Shown here one piece after another: positions 34,484 to 43,869 of a stretch of DNA of 64,000 bases. Source of the DNA: an uncultured Bacteroidales bacterium (lineage in GTDB: Bacteria; Bacteroidota; Bacteroidia; Bacteroidales; Bacteroidaceae); contig CADCBH010000003.1 in assembly GCA_902799655.1 (NCBI GenBank), positions 62,001 through 126,000 of the forward strand. The letters run 5' to 3'. Under the pieces are notes generated by a model that was not told the DNA's origin, made no database searches, and was given only the letters and a program-made list of their open reading frames with translations. The position numbers were made by a program, and so were the translations under genes. Every line of letters begins with the position of its first letter. The stretch's first letter is position 1.

Positions 34484-35506
34484 ATGGGATTTTTTAGTTT
34501 TGTCCAGGAGATTGCCATGGACCTTGGAACGGCCAATACAATCATTATCAGTGATGATAAAATTGTAGTTGATGAGCCGTCAGTAGTAGCCCTTGACCGC
34601 CATACCGACAAGATGATTGCCGTAGGTTCACAGGCTAAGATGATGTATGAAAAGACACACGACAATATCCGTACGGTGCGTCCTTTGCGTGACGGCGTGA
34701 TTGCTGACTTCTCGGCTTGTGAGCAGATGATGCGTGGTCTAATCAAGATGGTGCACAGTGGCTCACGTCTGTTTTCACCTTCACTGCGTATGGTGATTGG
34801 TGTTCCATCTGGTTCTACCGAAGTAGAGTTGCGTGCTGTGCGCGACTCTGCCGAGCATGCCGATGGCCGCGATGTCTATCTGATTTTTGAGCCGATGGCT
34901 GCTGCTATCGGTATCGGTATTGATGTTGAGGCTCCCGAGGGTAACATGATTGTCGACATCGGTGGTGGTTCTACAGAGATTGCCGTGATTTCACTGGGTG
35001 GTATTGTGTCGAATAACTCGATTCGTACCGCTGGCGATGACTTGACAGCTGATATTCAGGAGTATATGTCACGCCAGCACAACGTGAAGGTTTCGGAACG
35101 TATGGCTGAGCGTATTAAGATAGCTGTTGGTTCTGCTTTGACAGATTTGGGCGATGATGCTCCTGAGGATTATGTGGTACATGGACCTAACCGTATTACC
35201 GCACTGCCTATGGAGGTGCCCGTATGTTATCAGGAGATTGCTCACTGTCTGGATAAGACTGTAGCAAAGATTGAGAACGCTGTACTCTCTGCTTTGGAGA
35301 ATACGCCTCCCGAGCTGTATGCCGACATCGTGAAGAATGGTATCTGGTTGGCTGGCGGTGGTGCTCTGCTGCGCGGATTGGATCGCCGTTTGGAAGCCAA
35401 GATCAACATTCCTTTCCATATTGCTGAAGACCCGTTGCATTCTGTTGCCAAGGGTGCAGGTATTGCGTTGAAGAATGTTGGCCGTTTCTCTTTCCTGATG
35501 CGATAA
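34484..35506 (+). CDS. mreB: Rod-shape-determining actin homologue MreB
   Basis: A 340-residue actin-like ATPase that forms membrane-associated filaments guiding side-wall peptidoglycan synthesis. It opens with the amphipathic MGFFSFVQEI and the phosphate-1 loop MDLGTANTIII. Further ATPase motifs are IFEPMAAAIGIGIDVEAPEGNMIVDIGGGSTEIAVISLGG and, near the end, WLAGGGALLRGLDRRLE. Length is normal. It is the first morphogenesis gene, 34 bases after the IMP cyclohydrolase, and is followed by mreC after 6 bases. Confidence 0.97.
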   Translation: MGFFSFVQEIAMDLGTANTIIISDDKIVVDEPSVVALDRHTDKMIAVGSQAKMMYEKTHDNIRTVRPLRDGVIADFSACEQMMRGLIKMVHSGSRLFSPSLRMVIGVPSGSTEVELRAVRDSAEHADGRDVYLIFEPMAAAIGIGIDVEAPEGNMIVDIGGGSTEIAVISLGGIVSNNSIRTAGDDLTADIQEYMSRQHNVKVSERMAERIKIAVGSALTDLGDDAPEDYVVHGPNRITALPMEVPVCYQEIAHCLDKTVAKIENAVLSALENTPPELYADIVKNGIWLAGGGALLRGLDRRLEAKINIPFHIAEDPLHSVAKGAGIALKNVGRFSFLMR

Positions 35507-35512
35507 TCGGAT

Positions 35513-36382
35513 ATGCACAACCTGCTGGAGTTCCTCACACGCCACTATCATTGGTTGATTTTCGTTGTCTTGGAAGCCGTTAGCCTGACCTTGTTGTTCA
35601 GCTATAACGGCTATCAAGGTAGCGTGTGGTTTTCGTCGGCTAATGCTGTGGCAGGTCAGGTGTACTCGTGGAGTTCTGCCTTGGAATCGTTTTTTAAGTT
35701 GTCCAAGGTGAATGAGGACTTGACGATACGCAACTACCATCTGGAACGCCAGGTGGCACAGTTGCGCCGTCTCTATCAGGAGGCAACACAAGAGAAGGAC
35801 CCGCAGGAACTACGTGGACTTGACTCGCTGAGCCGCTATCAGCTGATACCAGCTAAAGTAGTGAGTAGTGAGTTGGGTAAGATGGATAATCTGATGACCA
35901 TTGATAAGGGTAAAGCCGATGGTGTGGAGGACGGCATGGGCGTGGCCTGTGGTCGTGGTGTGGTGGGTGTTACCTATCTCGTCTCCGACCACTACGCAGT
36001 AGTCATCCCTGTGCTTAATGCTCACTTGTCGCGCATCAGCTGTGCCATCCGTGGTTATGGCTATTTTGGTGTGCTCCGCTGGTATGGCCAGGATGCTGGT
36101 TATGCCTATGTAGAGGATATTCCCCGTCATGCGCGTTTTAAGCGTGGCGACTGGGTAGAGACCAATGGTTATTCGAGTATTTTCCCACCTGGTGTCCAGG
36201 TTGGCCAGATTGTTGAGGTGTATAATTCGCGCGACGGCCTGTCGTACAAGCTAAAGGTGCGTCTGACAACCGATTTTGGTAACCTGCGCGACGTGGTAGT
36301 TATCAGTGATCGCTCTATTGCTGCACGTATGCGACTGATGCAGGCTGCGCGTGATTCGCTGAAATTGAATGTAAGAGAATAA
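35513..36382 (+). CDS. mreC: Rod-shape-determining protein MreC
   Basis: A 289-residue inner-membrane protein. One N-terminal hydrophobic helix (about 14-32) is followed by a coiled-coil-like region with LERQVAQLRRLYQEA and a periplasmic beta domain containing MTIDKGKADGVEDGMGVACGRGVVG, the usual MreC motif. It links MreB to PBP2 and RodA in the elongasome. It follows mreB by 6 bases and precedes mreD by 8. Confidence 0.94.
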   Translation: MHNLLEFLTRHYHWLIFVVLEAVSLTLLFSYNGYQGSVWFSSANAVAGQVYSWSSALESFFKLSKVNEDLTIRNYHLERQVAQLRRLYQEATQEKDPQELRGLDSLSRYQLIPAKVVSSELGKMDNLMTIDKGKADGVEDGMGVACGRGVVGVTYLVSDHYAVVIPVLNAHLSRISCAIRGYGYFGVLRWYGQDAGYAYVEDIPRHARFKRGDWVETNGYSSIFPPGVQVGQIVEVYNSRDGLSYKLKVRLTTDFGNLRDVVVISDRSIAARMRLMQAARDSLKLNVRE

Positions 36383-36390
36383 GTTAGAGG

Positions 36391-36891
36391 ATGACAATAG
36401 ATTTGTTTAAGCGACTGGGATGGTTTGCCTTCTTCTTCATCATTCAGGTGATGATGTTCGGACATATGCACCTGTTTCATTGTGCAACTCCTCTTTTCTA
36501 CGTCTATTTCGTACTGATGTTTCCACGGAATCATGCTAAGTGGGCCATATTGGTGTGGAGCTTTGCACTCGGATTGCTTATCGATATTTTCCTCAATACC
36601 CCAGGACTGGCAGCAGCATCTCTTACGTTGTTGGCAGCTATACAGCCATATTTCCTTGAGCTTTTTATCCCACGTGATGGAGCAGACAACCTGCAACCGT
36701 CGCTTGTAACAATGGGACCTGCCAAATATACATACTACGTCACACCACTTGTCATTCTCTATTGTATCGTTTTCTTTACTCTAGAGCAGTTTAGCTTCTT
36801 TAATGCTCTCTATTGGATGATGTGCGTAGTCGGAAGCAGCATCATTACCCTCGTCCTCATTTTTACCTTTGAGATAGGACGTCGTCGTTGA
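36391..36891 (+). CDS. mreD: Rod-shape-determining protein MreD
   Basis: A 166-residue, very hydrophobic protein with about five predicted membrane spans. MreD is poorly conserved in sequence; the identification rests on size, hydrophobicity and its place between mreC and mrdA. The segment ALGLLIDIFLNTPGLAAASL matches the usual MreD GLLxDxxxxxpLG region. It is an inner-membrane partner of MreC. Confidence 0.88.
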   Translation: MTIDLFKRLGWFAFFFIIQVMMFGHMHLFHCATPLFYVYFVLMFPRNHAKWAILVWSFALGLLIDIFLNTPGLAAASLTLLAAIQPYFLELFIPRDGADNLQPSLVTMGPAKYTYYVTPLVILYCIVFFTLEQFSFFNALYWMMCVVGSSIITLVLIFTFEIGRRR

Positions 36892-36913
36892 CCTTATTAA
36901 TAACAGTATTCAG

Positions 36914-38767
36914 ATGAGAGACTATACGCAGGATTATCGGCGCTATGTGGTAGCAGGTGTTGCCTTGCTGATAGTTGTCGTATATATCATCCGACTGTTT
37001 ACCCTCCAGATAACAAGTGACGACTATAAGAAAAGTGCCGACTCAAATGCCTTCCTCAAGAAAATAGAATATCCTTCGCGAGGCGGAATATACGATCGCA
37101 ATGGTAAGTTACTCGTATACAACCAGCCTGCCTACGATATCATGGTTGTGATGAATGAGGCTAAAGATCATCTTGATACCTTGGATTTCTGCGAGGCACT
37201 CAACATCACGCGCGAGGAATTTGACCGTCGTATGGAGACTATTAAAGACCGGTCGAAAAATCCAGGCTATTCGCGCTTTACCCAGCAAATCTTTATGAGT
37301 CAGCTATCGGATGCCGATTACTCTGTTTTTCAGGAGAAGATGTTCCGTTATCCGGGCATCTATATCCAGCGGCGTACGATACGACAGTATCGCTATCCCA
37401 TTGCTGCCCATGTTCTCGGTGATGTCGCTGAAGTATCTCCAGCTGATATTGAGGAGGATCCTTACTATCAGCCTGGTGATTATATCGGCAAACTGGGTGT
37501 TGAGCGAAGCTATGAGCAGCAGTTGCGTGGCGAGAAAGGCATGCAGATTTTGCTGCGTGATGCACATGGACGTGTACAGGGACGCTATCAGAATGGACGT
37601 TTCGACAGACGCCCTGTGGCAGGCAAGAACTTGACGCTTTCCCTCGATGCCGATTTACAGGCACTCGGTGAACGGTTGATGGAGGGAAAGATCGGTTCTA
37701 TCGTTGCTATTGAACCACGGACGGGCGAAGTGCTTTGCATGGTTTCTTCCCCATCATATGACCCTCGTATGATGGTGGGTCGACAGCGCTCTAGGAGCCA
37801 CCGCCTGCTCAGTCAGAATGTCTGGAAACCTCTGCTTAACCGAAGCATCATGGGCCAGTATCCTCCAGGTTCTACTTTCAAGACAACCCAGGGACTAACG
37901 TTTATTACCGAGGGGATCATTCATCCTACACAGACTGCTTATCCCTGTCAGCATGGCTTCAACTACAAGGGACTCCATGTAGGTTGTCATGGGCATGCAG
38001 CACCTCTGCCGCTTGTTCCTGCCTTGTCAACCTCTTGTAACGGTTATTTCTGTTGGGGACTTTATTATATGATAGGAGCTAAGCAGAAATATGGCAGCGT
38101 GCAGGAGGCCATGAACAAGTGGCGCGACTATATGGTTAGCATGGGCTTTGGCTATAAGCTTGGTATAGACCTACCAGGCGAAAAGCGCGGCCTCATTCCT
38201 AATGCTCAGTTCTATGACAAAGCTTATAAAGGCTCGTGGAACGGACTAACGATTATCTCTATTGCCATCGGACAGGGTGAGGTCAATGCAACACCTCTGC
38301 AAATAGCTAACCTCGGTGCTACCATCGCTAATCGTGGCTGGTTTATCACGCCTCACGTCGTCAAGCGTATACAGGGCGAACCCCTTGACACCCTTTATAC
38401 CCAACGACGCCAAACGATGGCCTCACGCTCAGCCTACGACTACGTGGTGCAAGGCATGCGTGCATCTGCAACGGGTGGTACCTGTCACGAACTTGCCCGT
38501 TATGACTTCATGGCATGCGGCAAAACAGGTACTGCGCAGAACCGCGGCCACGACCATTCCGTATTTATGGGCTTTGCACCTATGGACAAACCACAGATTG
38601 CTGTAGCCGTCTATGTAGAGAATGGTGGTTGGGGCGCGACCTATGGTGTACCTATTGGTGGGCTCATCATGGAACAATATATTCACGGACACCTCTCTGA
38701 AGCTTCTAAACAGAAGGCCGAGGAGTTGCAAAACAGACATATATCGTATGGTACAACAAGCAGATAG
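36914..38767 (+). CDS. mrdA: Penicillin-binding protein 2
   Basis: A 617-residue class B transpeptidase for side-wall elongation. It has one N-terminal membrane anchor (about 10-33), a dimerisation/pedestal domain with YPSRGGIYDRNGKLL at 53-67, and a transpeptidase domain with the active-site serine S320 in PGSTFKTT, SCN at 374-376 and KTGT at 537-540. All catalytic motifs are intact. It overlaps rodA by 20 bases. It works with RodA, which polymerises the glycan strands that PBP2 cross-links. Confidence 0.96.
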   Translation: MRDYTQDYRRYVVAGVALLIVVVYIIRLFTLQITSDDYKKSADSNAFLKKIEYPSRGGIYDRNGKLLVYNQPAYDIMVVMNEAKDHLDTLDFCEALNITREEFDRRMETIKDRSKNPGYSRFTQQIFMSQLSDADYSVFQEKMFRYPGIYIQRRTIRQYRYPIAAHVLGDVAEVSPADIEEDPYYQPGDYIGKLGVERSYEQQLRGEKGMQILLRDAHGRVQGRYQNGRFDRRPVAGKNLTLSLDADLQALGERLMEGKIGSIVAIEPRTGEVLCMVSSPSYDPRMMVGRQRSRSHRLLSQNVWKPLLNRSIMGQYPPGSTFKTTQGLTFITEGIIHPTQTAYPCQHGFNYKGLHVGCHGHAAPLPLVPALSTSCNGYFCWGLYYMIGAKQKYGSVQEAMNKWRDYMVSMGFGYKLGIDLPGEKRGLIPNAQFYDKAYKGSWNGLTIISIAIGQGEVNATPLQIANLGATIANRGWFITPHVVKRIQGEPLDTLYTQRRQTMASRSAYDYVVQGMRASATGGTCHELARYDFMACGKTGTAQNRGHDHSVFMGFAPMDKPQIAVAVYVENGGWGATYGVPIGGLIMEQYIHGHLSEASKQKAEELQNRHISYGTTSR

Positions 38768-40208
38768 ACGAAATCCTGGCGTGCTGCGCAATATCGACTG
38801 GTGGACGGTGTTGATTTACATCGCCCTGCTCAGTTTTGGTTGGATCAGCGTCTGTGGAGCCAGCTATTCCTATGGTGAGACCGATATTTTTAGTCTCTCT
38901 ACACGCTCGGGTATGCAGATTGTATGGATTGGCACCAGTATCATTCTCGGACTCTTTATCTTGCTGCTTGATGACCGTTTCTACGATACCTTCGCCTTTA
39001 TTATATATGCATTGTTGCTCCTACTTCTCTTTGCAACGATATTTAACCCGCATAGCATCAAAGGATCCCGATCGTGGCTTGTCCTAGGACCACTACGCCT
39101 ACAACCTGCGGAGTTTGCTAAGTTCGCTACTGCACTGGCACTGTCGAAGCTGATGTCGACCTACGGCTACAATATTCAGCAGTTCCGCCACTTTGCCGCT
39201 GCCTTGTTGGTGATATTGCTACCTATGCTGTGTATCGTTTTACAGCGAGAAACAGGTTCGGCACTGGTTTACCTCTCCTTCTTTCTAATGTTTTATCGTG
39301 AGGGAATGCCAGGAAGCATACTCTTTACAGGAGTCGCTTTGGTAGTGTATTTCGTGGTGGGGATACGTTATGCAGAGGTGGCGATAGGAACATCACCAAC
39401 GATGGTGGGACCTTTTGTCGTGCTCTTGCTCATACAGTTGTTTTCAATAGGAATGGTATGGGTATATTGTCATCGCAAACTTGCTTGGCGTATGCTGATG
39501 TGCTCTGCAGGCATCACGTTATTGTCATTGTTCCTGTTATTTATACCTGTAGATATCGTTTATGTGCAGTTGGCTTTGGTAATTGTGCTAATAGGGTATC
39601 TTGTATGGCAGGCTTTGGCCAGCCGCATTCACAACTACTTTTTTATCGCCCTTTTCACACTGGGCTCTGTCTCGTTCTATTATGGTGCCGATTTTATCAT
39701 GCAAGAAGTGATGGAACCTCACCAACGTTCACGTATTAATGTGTTGCTGGGACTGGATGAAGACCTGAAAGGTGCAGGATATAATGTGCATCAGTCTGAG
39801 ATTGCAATTGGTTCGGGTGGGCTTGAAGGAAAGGGTTTCCTCAATGGTACACAGACAAAACTCAAGTTTGTACCTGAGCAGGATACCGATTTCATTTTCT
39901 GTACAGTTGGTGAGGAGGAGGGATTTCTGGGTTCAGCAGGTGTGCTGCTATTGTTTCTTGCCCTAATATGGCGCCTCATCTATCTATCCGAGCGACAACC
40001 CATGCATTTTGGAAGAATTTATGGATACTGTGTGCTCAGTATCTTCTTATTCCATGTGTTTATTAATGTGGGAATGGTATTGGGACTGACGCCAGTTATT
40101 GGTATCCCCTTACCGTTCTTCTCCTATGGTGGCTCCTCGCTATGGGGTTTTACTTTCCTGCTTTTTATCTTCTTACGTCTTGACGCTGCACGCAATAATA
40201 CGCGTTAA
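38748..40208 (+). CDS. rodA: Rod-shape-determining peptidoglycan glycosyltransferase RodA
   Basis: A 486-residue SEDS-family membrane protein with about ten spans. Motifs are KGSRSWLVLGPLRLQPAEFAKFATAL in the first half and, near the end, TDFIFCTVGEEEGFLG then GLTPVIGIPLPFFSYGGSSL, the SEDS signature. It is about 100 residues longer than the E. coli protein because of extra membrane sequence in the middle (about 210-300), which I believe is usual in Bacteroidota. The ATG at 38748 lies inside mrdA; the 42 codons further upstream are mrdA out of frame. It ends 4 bases from the convergent gldH stop. Confidence 0.94.
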   Translation: MVQQADRRNPGVLRNIDWWTVLIYIALLSFGWISVCGASYSYGETDIFSLSTRSGMQIVWIGTSIILGLFILLLDDRFYDTFAFIIYALLLLLLFATIFNPHSIKGSRSWLVLGPLRLQPAEFAKFATALALSKLMSTYGYNIQQFRHFAAALLVILLPMLCIVLQRETGSALVYLSFFLMFYREGMPGSILFTGVALVVYFVVGIRYAEVAIGTSPTMVGPFVVLLLIQLFSIGMVWVYCHRKLAWRMLMCSAGITLLSLFLLFIPVDIVYVQLALVIVLIGYLVWQALASRIHNYFFIALFTLGSVSFYYGADFIMQEVMEPHQRSRINVLLGLDEDLKGAGYNVHQSEIAIGSGGLEGKGFLNGTQTKLKFVPEQDTDFIFCTVGEEEGFLGSAGVLLLFLALIWRLIYLSERQPMHFGRIYGYCVLSIFLFHVFINVGMVLGLTPVIGIPLPFFSYGGSSLWGFTFLLFIFLRLDAARNNTR

Positions 40209-40212
40209 TATG

Positions 40213-40671
40213 CTATCTTTGCAAGCGTATACCGACATCAGTAATGCCTGGTAGGATTTCCCGTTTCATGTTGTGGCGGATGATACATTGTATGGAATCA
40301 CCCTGATGAAGTTGTAGGGTCTTTAAAGGGAAAAGATATTGGTATTGGCTGATACCATAACCTGTGGAGTTTCCGTTTTCGTCTATAAGATGGCAGTCAA
40401 GGGTGTCGCAATAAGTCTGACCTGCAGGATATATGGTCTGCTCAATGATAAGACTCAGGCTCATATAGGGATAATTCGCACTGATGCGCAGTCCTATCTG
40501 CTCTTGATACGAACCGTTTGATGCCATTGGCGTGATGCTGAAGTCAAGGGCGTCGGTTTTCTCCCAGCCATTTTCGGGCGTATGCTCAAAATGATAATAT
40601 ACAGGCGTATTTTTGCAAGCTGCCAAAAGGCAGCCTGCAAGAACCAATAGAAACAATAGGCTCTTACGCAT
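40213..40671 (-). CDS. gldH: Gliding motility lipoprotein GldH
   Basis: A 152-residue lipoprotein. The signal peptide ends in LAAC with the lipidated cysteine at residue 19, followed by KNTPVYYHFEHTPENGWEKTDALDF, which I recognise as the GldH family. GldH is needed for gliding in flavobacteria, but it is also found in non-gliding members of the phylum, so its job here is unclear. No acidic surface-export signal follows the cysteine. The ATG at 40671 lies 2 bases after the ricT stop; a TTG two codons earlier is possible but less likely. Confidence 0.86.
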   Translation of the reverse strand: MRKSLLFLLVLAGCLLAACKNTPVYYHFEHTPENGWEKTDALDFSITPMASNGSYQEQIGLRISANYPYMSLSLIIEQTIYPAGQTYCDTLDCHLIDENGNSTGYGISQYQYLFPLKTLQLHQGDSIQCIIRHNMKREILPGITDVGIRLQR

Positions 40672-40673
40672 AA

Positions 40674-41789
40674 TCAAGACTTAGGGTTCTGAGGCTTGCG
40701 AGGTTTCTTCTTCTTTTTCTTCTTGGCACGGTCGAAGCGTGCGATATTTTCCTGTGTAGCCAAATCGATAGGCCCTTGTTGTGCTTTGTTACCACCGTCG
40801 ACTGTCAATGTGGCGGGCTTCTCTCCGCGGTAGTTCATCTCTATAATCTGCTTGGCACGTTCTGCTGTAATAGTCTCAAGATTGGCAGCTATATTCTTGT
40901 CAGTAGAATATGTGATAAGACCTGCTAAGATATCTGCTTTGAAATAGAAGTAGTCCGCATCCAGTGTCTGGAGCTGAATGTCTTTTGATGGCAGACGGCG
41001 TCCTGCCTCTACATAGTCATCTACCTCGTAGTTGAGACAACACTTCAATTTTGCGCACATACCAGCAAGTTTCTGGGGATTGAGTGAGATATCTTGATAA
41101 CGTGCTGCTGAGGTTCCTACAGAGACGAAATTTTTCATCCACGTTGCACAGCAGAGCTCGCGACCACAAGGGCCTGTACCTCCGATGAGACCAGCCTCTT
41201 GACGAGCACCGATTTGTTTCATCTCTATGCGGACATGGAAGGTGGCAGCAAGGTCTTTGATGAGTTGGCGGAAATCTACACGCTCGTCAGCAATATAATA
41301 GAAGATGGCTTTGTTGCAGTCACCCTGATATTCTACATCTCCAATCTTCATCTTCAGTCCTAGCCCCTTAGCTATCTGACGGCTCTCAATCATCGTGGCG
41401 TGCTCGCGACGTTTAGCCTCTTCATACTTTTCCATATCAACAGGACGGGCAATGCGATAGATTCGACGAATGTCATCAGCTGATTTAAGGTTGGCTTTCT
41501 TCATCTGGATGACGGCCAGACGTCCAGTTAGCGAAACGACGCCAATGTCATGACCGGGGTTTGCCTCCACGGCTACAATGTCGCCCTTCTTTAATGGAAG
41601 GTTGTTAACATTATGGTAGTAGCCCTTGCGGGTATGCTTGAACTGCACCTCAACCAAATCGGTAGTATCGGTATTACCTGGCACATCGGCCAGCCAGTCA
41701 TAGGTATTCAACTGACGGTCTTGGCGTCCTACTGCATGCTTGCACAGGCCTCGGTCGCAACCTGTCATGATGGGATAATCTTTATTCAT
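40674..41789 (-). CDS. PSP1-domain protein (RicT/YaaT family)
   Basis: A 371-residue cytoplasmic protein with the PSP1 C-terminal domain. Conserved cysteines appear in GTGPCGRELCCATWM and in AGMCAKLKCCLNYEVDDYVE, plus C11 and C16 near the start, a pattern that in the Bacillus RicT protein helps hold iron-sulfur clusters in the Ric complex. The C-terminus is a lysine run (FDRAKKKKKKKPRKPQNPKS) that looks disordered and possibly nucleic-acid binding. RicA and RicF partners are not seen. It lies between holB and gldH in a compact operon, an arrangement I associate with Bacteroidota. Confidence 0.87.
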   Translation of the reverse strand: MNKDYPIMTGCDRGLCKHAVGRQDRQLNTYDWLADVPGNTDTTDLVEVQFKHTRKGYYHNVNNLPLKKGDIVAVEANPGHDIGVVSLTGRLAVIQMKKANLKSADDIRRIYRIARPVDMEKYEEAKRREHATMIESRQIAKGLGLKMKIGDVEYQGDCNKAIFYYIADERVDFRQLIKDLAATFHVRIEMKQIGARQEAGLIGGTGPCGRELCCATWMKNFVSVGTSAARYQDISLNPQKLAGMCAKLKCCLNYEVDDYVEAGRRLPSKDIQLQTLDADYFYFKADILAGLITYSTDKNIAANLETITAERAKQIIEMNYRGEKPATLTVDGGNKAQQGPIDLATQENIARFDRAKKKKKKKPRKPQNPKS

Positions 41790-41793
41790 GTAT

Positions 41794-42894
41794 TTATTTT
41801 TGAATCAATAGAACAATCATTTGTAGTGCCATGTCATAGAAAACAATCTTGGCATTGGCGTTTTGTCCGATATCACGGATGGCGCGGTTAGCCAACTCCG
41901 TGATAGGCAGGATGTTTGCCTCGTTGATGAAGCGGGCAAAGTTGCGAGCAAATTCTTCTTCTCGCTGAGACATGTAACAAAGCTCTTCTTGTTGGAAGTT
42001 GTACATAAAGTTCTCACGAATCAGGCGTAGAAAGTAGGTGAGAAATCGTTTCTGACACTCACGTCCCATGTTAGCCATGCGCTCACTCCATTGCTTGAGA
42101 TCTTTTATCTTACGTTGATAGGCCAGTCGCATCAGCAGCTGGAACATATCAAGGAATAGCTCATTTTCAGTATCCGTATTGAGTAACTCCAATGCCTGAT
42201 ACCAACTTCCATTAGCCATGCGGCTTATGCGTTGTGCCATGTCTTCGCTAAGTCCACGTTGCATCTTCAGCGCCTCAGCGATGATGGCGCTATCTATGCG
42301 TTTAACGTCAATACGCTGTACGCGACTGCTGATGGTTTCGAGTAGTTTCTCAGGCTCTTCGCATACAAGAATGAAAACCGTTTGCGAGGGGGGCTCCTCA
42401 AGTAGTTTCAATATCTTGTTTGCACATTCGATATTCATGCGCTCAGGCAGCCAGATGATACTGACCTTGTAGCCCCCTTGGCTCGATTTCAACGAGAGCT
42501 TGCGGATGAGGGCATCACTTTCGCCAGCAGTAATGATAGCTTGCTGGTTCTCACCACCCATCTGCTCTAACCAGTCGGTCATACTGAAATAGAGACTGCT
42601 CATGACCAACTGATGCCATTGATTGGCGAAGTCATCGCTGACAGGTTTATGTTCAGCACTCATCGAAGGTAACTTGATGGTGGGGTAGGTAAAGTGTAAA
42701 TCTGGATGCTCCAGTTTGTCAAGCATAGCTTGCCCGCGACCTGCTAACAACACTTTTGCGAATTCCACGGCTAATGCCATCTTACCGACACCCTGTGGCC
42801 CGCATAACATGAGTGCGTGGGGTAGTCTTTCCTCACGTAAAAGCTGCAACAGCCGCTCTTGCACATCGTGTTGTCCTATAACCTGTTCGAACAT
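41794..42894 (-). CDS. holB: DNA polymerase III subunit delta' family clamp-loader protein
   Basis: A 366-residue AAA+ protein of the clamp-loader family. It begins FEQVIGQHDVQERLLQLL with a P-loop-like CGPQGVGKMALAVEFA, and has IIWLPERMNIECANKILKLLEEPPSQTVFILV, the segment typical of delta'. The P-loop reads GVGKMA rather than GKT/GKS, consistent with a subunit that may not hydrolyse ATP. The ATG at 42894 is chosen because the preceding 12 codons lie in the metF intergenic region. It is in the GH51-metF-holB-ricT-gldH operon, 16 bases after metF. Confidence 0.9.
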   Translation of the reverse strand: MFEQVIGQHDVQERLLQLLREERLPHALMLCGPQGVGKMALAVEFAKVLLAGRGQAMLDKLEHPDLHFTYPTIKLPSMSAEHKPVSDDFANQWHQLVMSSLYFSMTDWLEQMGGENQQAIITAGESDALIRKLSLKSSQGGYKVSIIWLPERMNIECANKILKLLEEPPSQTVFILVCEEPEKLLETISSRVQRIDVKRIDSAIIAEALKMQRGLSEDMAQRISRMANGSWYQALELLNTDTENELFLDMFQLLMRLAYQRKIKDLKQWSERMANMGRECQKRFLTYFLRLIRENFMYNFQQEELCYMSQREEEFARNFARFINEANILPITELANRAIRDIGQNANAKIVFYDMALQMIVLLIQK

Positions 42895-42910
42895 CTTCTC
42901 CTTGGTTGTG

Positions 42911-43867
42911 TTATAGCAGCCGTTTGGCAATCTCTGCCACTGAGTCTACTGCAGATACGGTATAGAAGTGGATATTATGGATGCCATTGGCATATAACTC
43001 CTGACATTGGGCGGTCGTCCACTCGATACCAAGTTGGCGGGCCTGCTCGTCGTTCTTACATTTGACAATCTCTTTGGCAAGCGCTTCTGGGATGTCACAA
43101 TGGAAAGTCTTGGGAACAACGGTCAACTGACTGAGTTTGGCCATAGGCTTGATTCCTGGTATAATGGGGATGGTAATACCCATCTGACGAGCCTTAGATA
43201 CAAAATCGAAATATTTCTGGTTGTCGTAGAATAGCTGGGTAACAGCATATTGTGCGCCAAGGTCTTGTTTCTCCTTCAGATACTGCATGTCCATCTCAAG
43301 ATTGGGTGCTTCTTCATGTTTTTCAGGATAGCAGGCTACACCAAAGTCAAACTTGGGACCAGGATGCTTGATGGGAGAACCGTCAGCAAAGTAGCCCTCG
43401 TTAAAACGTGCCACCTGACGAATAAGGTCGGTGGTATGGGTGTGACCACCAGGTGTGGGCGTAAAGCGGCTGTCCTCCTTTGCCTTGTCACCTCTCAATA
43501 ACATGAGGTTACGAATGCCCAAGAACTGAAGGTCGAGTAATTCGTACTCAATCTGTTCTATGGTTTGGCCACTGCATATCACGTGGGGCTCCACAGGGAT
43601 GTTATAGCGATGTTGAATGGCAGCGGCTATGGCGATAGTACCAGGTCGGCGACGAATGCATTGCCGCTCATACTGTCCGTTGGCCAATTCTTTGTAGATA
43701 TACTCCGAATGGTGGGTAGTGATATTGATAAATGCCGGATTGAATACGGCAAGCTTGTCAATAGTTTGGAACAGCGCCTCCGTACCATTACCTTTCAGTG
43801 GTGGTAGTACTTCAAATGAGAAGCGCTTCTCGTTGGTGTCGAGTTTAATATAGTCTGCTACTGTCAT
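42911..43867 (-). CDS. metF: Methylenetetrahydrofolate reductase
   Basis: A 318-residue TIM-barrel flavoenzyme that reduces 5,10-methylene-THF to 5-methyl-THF, the methyl donor for methionine synthesis. Motifs include RFSFEVLPPLKGNG (catalytic Glu region), FINITTHH, NLMLLRGDKAKED and QLFYDNQKYFDFV. Length is slightly above that of E. coli MetF. Its product is used by methionine synthase, whose MetH form needs cobalamin, which gives a metabolic link to the B12 genes. The start is only 2 bases after the GH51 stop, so the two are co-transcribed. Confidence 0.95.
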   Translation of the reverse strand: MTVADYIKLDTNEKRFSFEVLPPLKGNGTEALFQTIDKLAVFNPAFINITTHHSEYIYKELANGQYERQCIRRRPGTIAIAAAIQHRYNIPVEPHVICSGQTIEQIEYELLDLQFLGIRNLMLLRGDKAKEDSRFTPTPGGHTHTTDLIRQVARFNEGYFADGSPIKHPGPKFDFGVACYPEKHEEAPNLEMDMQYLKEKQDLGAQYAVTQLFYDNQKYFDFVSKARQMGITIPIIPGIKPMAKLSQLTVVPKTFHCDIPEALAKEIVKCKNDEQARQLGIEWTTAQCQELYANGIHNIHFYTVSAVDSVAEIAKRLL

Positions 43868-43869
43868 TT